Source: DASPXY01 sp038227745 (lineage in GTDB: Bacteria; Planctomycetota; Planctomycetia; Gemmatales; Gemmataceae). From it: a stretch of DNA of 10,482 nt. Below the pieces are notes generated by a model. That model saw only the letters and a program-made list of their open reading frames with translations. It did not search any database and was not told where the DNA came from. Shown piece by piece: positions 6,471 through 10,482 of the stretch. The translations under genes were made by a program, and so were the position numbers. The DNA lies in NCBI GenBank assembly GCA_038227745.1, contig JBBRPS010000335.1, positions 1 through 10,482 on the forward strand. The letters are read 5' to 3'. Position 1 is the first letter of the stretch. Every line of letters begins with the position of its first letter.

Positions 6471-8003
6471 TTATTTCTTGGCGACGGCGAGGTCTTCGCG
6501 GGCGATCAGGTCGCGCAGCGCCACGGTCAGCAGCGGCACGGCCCTCGTGACGACGTGCTCGCCGGGCAGCAGCGGCTGGACGCGCCACGGCCCGCGCAGG
6601 CTCGCCTTCGCCGGCCCGCGGTCGTCCCCGGGGCGCAACTTGCTGCGGACGAAGATCACGTCCTTGAAGCGGTCGGCGACCGCCAGGCGGCGCACCGCGA
6701 ACTCCGGCTTCTTCGGATCGGGCTGCACGAACACCAGGCTCTGGCCGTCCTGCTCGTTCAGGGCGGTCGTCGGGATCTCGACCAGGCCGGGCTCGGGTGG
6801 GACCAGGATCGTCGCGGTGATGAACTGGCCGACGAGCAACCGGCCGCGCGGGTTCGGGATGCGGCCCATGAGCAACAGCGTGTGCTGGTTGGGGTCCAGG
6901 CTCGGGGCGATGCGCAGCACCGGTCCCTCCAGCGGCGGCGCGTTCGGCTCCGAGTACAGGCGGATCTTCCAGCGCAGGCCGCCGCTGTCGCGCCGGTCCA
7001 TCAGCTTCTGCAGGGCCGGCAGGTACTCTTCGAGCGGGTGCGCCCAGACGGCGAGCTTGCTCAGGTCGGCGATGAGGAACATCGGGTTGCCGTTCACCGG
7101 ATCGACCCAGGCGCCCAGGTTGGTGTTCTTCTCCACGAGGACGCCGTCGTGCGGCGCCCGCACCTCGGCGCGCGCCCAGTTCATCTCCTTGCGCGGGTCG
7201 CGCTTCGCCTCGTGGATCGTCGCCGCCTCGTGCTTGATTTCGGATATCTCCTTGTCGTCGAGCTTCCACATGCGCAGGGTGCGCTCCGCGGCATTGGCCT
7301 GGTTGCGGTCCTTCTGGACGGTGCGCTGGGCTTCGTAGACGCTGGCGGCGGAGGTGCTGCCCTTCTGCCACAGGCCTTCCAGTTCCTTCAGCTTGGCCTC
7401 GTCGCGGCGCAGGTCGATCAGGGAGTCGATCAGGGCCGCTTTCTTGTCGCCCAGGTCCTTGCTCCAGACGATGGCGAGGAGCTGGCCCTTCTTGACGCGG
7501 TCGCCGGCATCGAGGGGCCGGGTCGGTTTCGCCTCCCAGTCGGTCGGGGTCGGCTTCGTGAAATCGGGCTCCTGCTCGGCCGGGTCGTGGGGGATCTGCG
7601 TGATCTCCGCGACCTCGCCGCCGAAGCGCGGCCGGACCGGGAACAGGCCGTTGTTCTCGTAGGCGAGCGTCCCGTCCAGGGGCGGCAGCGGCCGGGGCTC
7701 GGTGGCCGCCTTGACCGCCACGGTGGTTTCCGGAGTGATGTCCAGCGTTCGGGCGGCGTTGGCGGACAGGTGCAGCGTCGGCGGCAGGACGGGGCGGCCC
7801 TCGGCGTCGCGGACCAGGTCGTGTGTCGCGTCCTTGTGCGGCCTGTCTGCGGGGTCGGGGGCCTGGGCATGGCCGTTCCCGATCCACCGATCCACCACCG
7901 GCCGGATCACCGGCATGGCGGCGACGACGCAGACCACCGCGACGGCAGCAAGCGCCCCTGCCACGAGCAATTTGCGCCAGGGGATGCCGCGAAGGTCGGT
8001 CAT
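6471..8003 (-). CDS. RND efflux periplasmic adaptor (membrane fusion protein)
   Basis: This 510-residue protein should link the RND pump to an outer-membrane channel. I prefer MTDLRGIP at 8003 over the ATG at 8018 because AGGAA sits 7 nt upstream of 8003 and the hydrophobic anchor follows at 11-30. Two halves of a barrel-sandwich (lipoyl-like) domain lie at about 110-182 (ending DRVKKGQLLAIVWSKDL) and about 277-302 (RAEVRAPHDGVLVEKN). Between them is an alpha-helical hairpin rich in Lys, Glu, Gln and Arg (about 185-265). Beta-barrel and membrane-proximal parts follow (about 305-490). The first lipoyl half has an extra Pro/Asp-rich loop of about 30 residues (136-165). No His- or Met-rich metal-binding N-terminus is present, so it gives no clue to the metal. 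It lies directly upstream of the pump gene, the usual order in such operons. No outer-membrane factor gene adjoins it. Confidence 0.88.
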   Translation of the reverse strand: MTDLRGIPWRKLLVAGALAAVAVVCVVAAMPVIRPVVDRWIGNGHAQAPDPADRPHKDATHDLVRDAEGRPVLPPTLHLSANAARTLDITPETTVAVKAATEPRPLPPLDGTLAYENNGLFPVRPRFGGEVAEITQIPHDPAEQEPDFTKPTPTDWEAKPTRPLDAGDRVKKGQLLAIVWSKDLGDKKAALIDSLIDLRRDEAKLKELEGLWQKGSTSAASVYEAQRTVQKDRNQANAAERTLRMWKLDDKEISEIKHEAATIHEAKRDPRKEMNWARAEVRAPHDGVLVEKNTNLGAWVDPVNGNPMFLIADLSKLAVWAHPLEEYLPALQKLMDRRDSGGLRWKIRLYSEPNAPPLEGPVLRIAPSLDPNQHTLLLMGRIPNPRGRLLVGQFITATILVPPEPGLVEIPTTALNEQDGQSLVFVQPDPKKPEFAVRRLAVADRFKDVIFVRSKLRPGDDRGPAKASLRGPWRVQPLLPGEHVVTRAVPLLTVALRDLIAREDLAVAKK

Positions 8004-8010
8004 TCTAAGG

Positions 8011-8015
8011 TTCCT
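8011..8015 (-). promoter_or_regulatory. Ribosome-binding site for the adaptor gene
   Basis: The minus strand reads AGGAA 7 nt before the ATG at 8003. The alternative ATG at 8018 would place this site inside the coding region and has only a weak GTGAG upstream. Confidence 0.55.
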
Positions 8016-8145
8016 CATGGCTCACTGCCGGACTCGCAGCCGCGGGGCGGAAGCGGAGTGCGCAGGGTTTGGTACGCACGTCCTCCAGGGGGTAGGGCAA
8101 GCCCCGCCTCCATTGAGCACGAACCGTGCCGCCGTCGTATGATCG

Positions 8146-8174
8146 TTGAAGTCCTGGCTTGGCAAGGAGATAAG
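8146..8174 (+). promoter_or_regulatory. Possible sigma-70 promoter for the lipoprotein-like gene
   Basis: TTGAAG (8146-8151) and GATAAG (8169-8174) are 17 nt apart, each matching four of six consensus positions. It would leave a leader of about 300 nt before the start at 8486, which lowers its credibility. Confidence 0.22.
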
Positions 8175-8485
8175 ATACGTCGTGGATGCAGGAACTGCGG
8201 GCCGGGGCGGGATGGATTGGCCGCGCGCCGGCCACCCTGGTTCGCCAACGGCCACGGTTCCGCGGGGCCGTGGGATGGGGACCGCGGCAGGCGGGCGGGA
8301 CTGCCCCTTTGCCGCAGCCAGCAAAGTCGCTGCCTTCAGCACTTCCGACAATGGGGGCGCCACCCTGAAACTCCGCAAAGCCCTCAAGGCGTTACCACGT
8401 ACGACCGATTTTCCTTCCATCGTCTGTTGGGCTGTCGAGGTCGTGGTGCCCGGCCACTCCGCGTGGCCTGGAAAGCGAGGAGAGC

Positions 8486-9433
8486 ATGAACCGTCCCAGG
8501 ATCACGGGGCTTGCGGTGTGTTTGTGCGGCCTGGCTTTCACCCAGGGCTGCGACCACCTGAAGGCGCAGCGGGACCCCACGCCCTGCACGGCCTATGCGC
8601 CGTGTCAGACGTGCGTGACGCCCGAGCTCGCGCCATGCGCCCCGTGTCCTCCCCCACCGCCGGCGCAGGCCATCGCCCCGAAGGCGGTCCCGCTATCGAC
8701 GCCGGCGCCGCTGCCGCCGTCCCAGACGGCCCCGGTCGGAGTGGAGCGGTTGCCCCCGCTCCTGCCGGTCCCGAAGGCGGAAACGCCACGGGCCGAGCCG
8801 ACGAACGCGGCGGTGGCAGCGTCCTCTGCCGTGGGGATGCCGGCGCTGCGCTTATCCACCCCGGCCCCTGCGCCGGCGGCGCCGGTCGCACGGCTGTCTT
8901 TCTCTGAGATCCCGCCGATGGCCGTGGCGCCGTGCCTCTGCGTCTGCCAGGTGCCAGTGGCGCCGTGCCCCTGCGTCTGCCGGCAGCCGGCGGCCCCGTG
9001 CCCCTGTGTCTGCCAGGAGTCGGCGGTGCTGGCCCCGAGGGCGCCTGGCCCGCCGGCCGCCACGCTGTTCCCCCCGAAGACGCCCCTCTTCGGCGAACCG
9101 GACTCGAGCCGGAAGTCGTTCGTGGATCTGACCGCCGCCCCGTGCTTCGGGCACGCCCCCGACTTCAGCTGGCTCAGCGGCCAGGTGGAGTACTCACGTA
9201 TCAAGAACGAGTGGCGCCTGCGCTACGCCTCCGTGGACGAGACGGACCGCTACGGCGGCCGGGTGATCCTCATCGAGAACGCGCACGCCGGTTACCTGTC
9301 GGACGGCCAGTACGTCCGCGTCCGGGGCCGGCTGGTCAACCCGCAGGGTCCGGCCGGCAGCCCCGCCTATTACCGCATCGAGGGGTTCAAGGTCATCGAC
9401 CACCCGCACGCCGGGCCGCCGACCGCGGAGTGA
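8486..9433 (+). CDS. Cys/Pro-rich putative lipoprotein with an unrecognised C-terminal domain
   Basis: The product has 315 residues. GAGGAG lies at 8477-8482, 3 nt before the ATG. The N-terminus has an Arg-containing start, a hydrophobic core (about 7-18) and TQGC with Cys22. That resembles a lipobox, but Thr at -3 is atypical, so lipidation is likely rather than certain. Residues 23-140 are low-complexity Pro/Ala with CPPPPP (54-59) and scattered Cys pairs. Three 11-residue repeats, each with a C-x-C-x-C core (such as PCPCVC), follow at 147-179. The C-terminal 222-304 looks folded: GH, DFSW, W, LRYAS, DxxDRYGGRV, then YVRVRG and YYRIEG, rich in predicted beta strands. The same pattern recurs in the next plus-strand gene. 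I do not recognise the family. An envelope-anchored protein is the most that can be said. An intrinsic terminator follows, so it is probably transcribed alone. Confidence 0.82.
   Translation: MNRPRITGLAVCLCGLAFTQGCDHLKAQRDPTPCTAYAPCQTCVTPELAPCAPCPPPPPAQAIAPKAVPLSTPAPLPPSQTAPVGVERLPPLLPVPKAETPRAEPTNAAVAASSAVGMPALRLSTPAPAPAAPVARLSFSEIPPMAVAPCLCVCQVPVAPCPCVCRQPAAPCPCVCQESAVLAPRAPGPPAATLFPPKTPLFGEPDSSRKSFVDLTAAPCFGHAPDFSWLSGQVEYSRIKNEWRLRYASVDETDRYGGRVILIENAHAGYLSDGQYVRVRGRLVNPQGPAGSPAYYRIEGFKVIDHPHAGPPTAE
8924..9022 (+). repeat. Three tandem 33-bp in-frame repeats
   Basis: Units 8924-8956, 8957-8989 and 8990-9022 are near-identical in DNA. Each encodes 11 residues with a C-x-C-x-C core (Cys 150/152/154, 161/163/165, 172/174/176). 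The nucleotide similarity suggests recent duplication by slippage or recombination. Confidence 0.85.
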
Positions 9434-9451
9434 GTCCACCCTTCCCTCCCG

Positions 9452-9484
9452 CGCACGAGCCCTGACCGGGGCTCGTGCGTTTTT
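9452..9484 (+). terminator. Intrinsic terminator after the lipoprotein-like gene
   Basis: An 11-bp perfect stem (CGCACGAGCCC at 9452-9462, complement at 9469-9479) with loop TGACCG is followed by TTTTT (9480-9484). It lies 18 nt beyond the TGA of the upstream gene. Confidence 0.9.
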
Positions 9485-9851
9485 CGCTCTCCACCCCTTT
9501 CCGCGCCCCTCACCCCTCCGCATCCCCCACGCCGTACGCGAGCGCTGTTCGCGCCGGCCGTCAAAGCGGGCAAGACGGGCGTGGACGGACGAGTCCGCAA
9601 AGCGCCGCGTTTCGTCAAGGGCGGCACATCCGGCAAGTCGCGTTAAAGCGCTCCCGCAGGGAAGTCCGATGAGAGAGAGGAACGCAGGCGGCCCCCCCGC
9701 CGTCCACCCCGGAGACCGTAACGACAGCGGTCAGGGCAGCGCCCGTATCCTCTCCCGCCAGGCCCCCGGGAGTGCCGCGAGACCAACCCAACCGCTGGAA
9801 CGTCGGCCCGCCCACGACCCCATAACCATTCGCCTTGACAGAGGATCGATC
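9485..9851 (+). other. Intergenic stretch before the last gene
   Basis: No gene is convincing here. The frame of the downstream gene stays open back to an ATG at 9669 with AGGGA upstream, which would add 61 residues of Arg/Pro/Gly-rich sequence ahead of the signal peptide. I treat this as non-coding leader. TTGACA occurs at 9835-9840, but it is too near the start codon (12 nt) to serve as its -35 box. No clear promoter was found. Confidence 0.45.
9841..9845 (+). promoter_or_regulatory. Ribosome-binding site supporting the 9852 start
   Basis: GAGGA lies 6 nt before the ATG at 9852, and the encoded protein then opens with a hydrophobic segment. This favours 9852 over the upstream in-frame ATG at 9669. 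Confidence 0.55.
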
Positions 9852-10482
9852 ATGCACTCTCTCTGGCTCCTGACCGCGGCCTGGATGACGGCCGCGCCGG
9901 TTGACTCGCCCGTTGTCTACAGCACTGCTCCCCAGGGGGAGGTCGTCACCGTGATGCCGTCGCAGAGCGCGCCGACTTTCCGCGAGCGGGTGCGCATGTT
10001 CTTCGGGCAGCGCCCCCCGGCGACGTACTCCACCCCGACGACGTATCCCGTCGTCACCTCACCGCAGGGGGCCCCGGCCGCTCCGGTCAGCCCCTACGCG
10101 CAGGCGATGCCGTCGATTTCGCCCTCGCAGCCCGGCGTCACCATCGAGGTCGTCGATCCCTCGAACGCCTCCGTGACCGTGACGGTGCAGAGGCCGAACA
10201 TCCAGCTCCCGCAAGGGGGCCAGGCCCGCGTGGGCCACGAGCACGATTACAGCTGGATCACGGGATACCTGTATTACGTCCACACCAACGGGGGGCGGTG
10301 GGTGCTGCGCTACGCCAGCCTCGACCAGGTGGACCGCTTCGGCGGCAGTGTGGTCCTGGCCCTGGCGGTGGAGATGAAGAACTATCGGGAAGGGGATCTG
10401 GTCTGCGTCCACGGTGAGGTGCTGGACGAGGGCCGTAGTGGGAGGTCGCTCGGCGGCGCCCTCTACCGCGTGAACGCGATCA
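9852..10482 (+). CDS. Putative secreted protein, paralogue of the preceding gene (3' end missing)
   Basis: The first 210 residues are visible and the frame is still open at the window edge. The short hydrophobic N-terminus MHSLWLLTAAWMTAAP reads as a signal peptide without an obvious lipobox cysteine. A basic patch, FRERVRMFFGQR (43-54), and a Pro/Ser/Thr-rich linker follow (to about 95). From residue 128 it matches the C-terminal domain of the preceding gene: GHxxDYSW, a Trp, VLRYAS, DQVDRFGG, then YREGDLVCVHGEV and LYRV. I judge roughly 30% identity over about 83 positions by eye, with one single-residue gap. Most aromatic, Asp and Gly positions are kept. The Cys-repeat section is absent. 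The family and role are unknown. The protein is probably in the periplasm or at the cell surface. Confidence 0.78.
   Translation, partial: MHSLWLLTAAWMTAAPVDSPVVYSTAPQGEVVTVMPSQSAPTFRERVRMFFGQRPPATYSTPTTYPVVTSPQGAPAAPVSPYAQAMPSISPSQPGVTIEVVDPSNASVTVTVQRPNIQLPQGGQARVGHEHDYSWITGYLYYVHTNGGRWVLRYASLDQVDRFGGSVVLALAVEMKNYREGDLVCVHGEVLDEGRSGRSLGGALYRVNAI

Larger units (their letters stand above)
8004..8485. other. Divergent intergenic region
   Basis: This 482-bp stretch separates the minus-strand adaptor gene from the plus-strand lipoprotein-like gene, so promoters for both should lie here. Open frames crossing it have poor codon use or run out of frame into the neighbours. A minus-strand TTGCCA near 8160-8165 is a possible -35, but its -10 partner (CATACG) is weak. 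A short inverted repeat, CCACGG/CCGTGG, occurs near 8250-8275. I see no riboswitch or regulator gene. Confidence 0.45.

Noticed and set aside
6420..8489. A 689-codon plus-strand open frame opposite the adaptor gene
   Set aside because: It crosses the adaptor gene and the divergent region, starts in the AATG repeat, and shows no domain or sensible start.
8146..8907. A 253-codon plus-strand frame beginning at TTG
   Set aside because: It overlaps the lipoprotein-like gene out of frame, which has the better start, repeats and a domain shared with its neighbour.
9835..9840. TTGACA as a -35 promoter box for the last gene
   Set aside because: It lies 11 nt before the start codon, which leaves no room for a -10 box and transcript start.

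Overview
The window looks like chromosomal DNA from a planctomycete, probably a Gemmata-like member of the order Gemmatales. Three things point there: the very high G+C content, a large cysteine-rich secreted protein built from VPYTV-type repeats (the planctomycete YTV family), and secreted proteins with Pro/Ala-rich or cysteine-patterned N-terminal halves. The taxon is inferred from these traits, because no rRNA or other marker gene is present.

Layout, left to right. A strong intrinsic terminator (45-84) closes a minus-strand gene for a 682-residue secreted YTV-type protein with about 128 cysteines (140-2188). A gene-poor stretch of about 720 bp follows (2189-2909). It holds an AATG-rich inverted repeat next to the YTV start, then plain sequence, then a hexamer-based GC repeat of about 270 bp touching the stop of the next gene. 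Next come two minus-strand genes in efflux-operon order: a periplasmic adaptor (6471-8003) and an RND inner-membrane pump of the heavy-metal (CzcA/CusA-like) group (2910-6377). The 93-bp gap between them carries a second copy of the AATG-rich element, including a perfect 20-bp inverted repeat. No outer-membrane channel gene is visible. After a 482-bp divergent intergenic region, the plus strand carries a Cys/Pro-rich lipoprotein-like gene (8486-9433) with its own terminator (9452-9484). A second secreted-protein gene (9852 onward) is cut by the window end. These last two share a C-terminal domain of about 83 residues that I do not recognise.

How the genes may work together. The adaptor and pump should form a proton-driven tripartite exporter with an outer-membrane partner encoded elsewhere. 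The pump keeps the Asp/Asp/Glu triad of metal-exporting CzcA but lacks an obvious CusA methionine triad, so its substrate is open. The YTV protein is expected to be exported and disulfide-linked into the cell surface. A shared role with the pump in metal or thiol stress is possible, but it rests only on adjacency.

I see no CRISPR array, tRNA, rRNA, transposase or defence system. The most novel items are the paralogous C-terminal domain pair, the paired AATG-rich elements at gene starts, and the hexamer repeat that reads as low-complexity protein on either strand across compensating frame changes.
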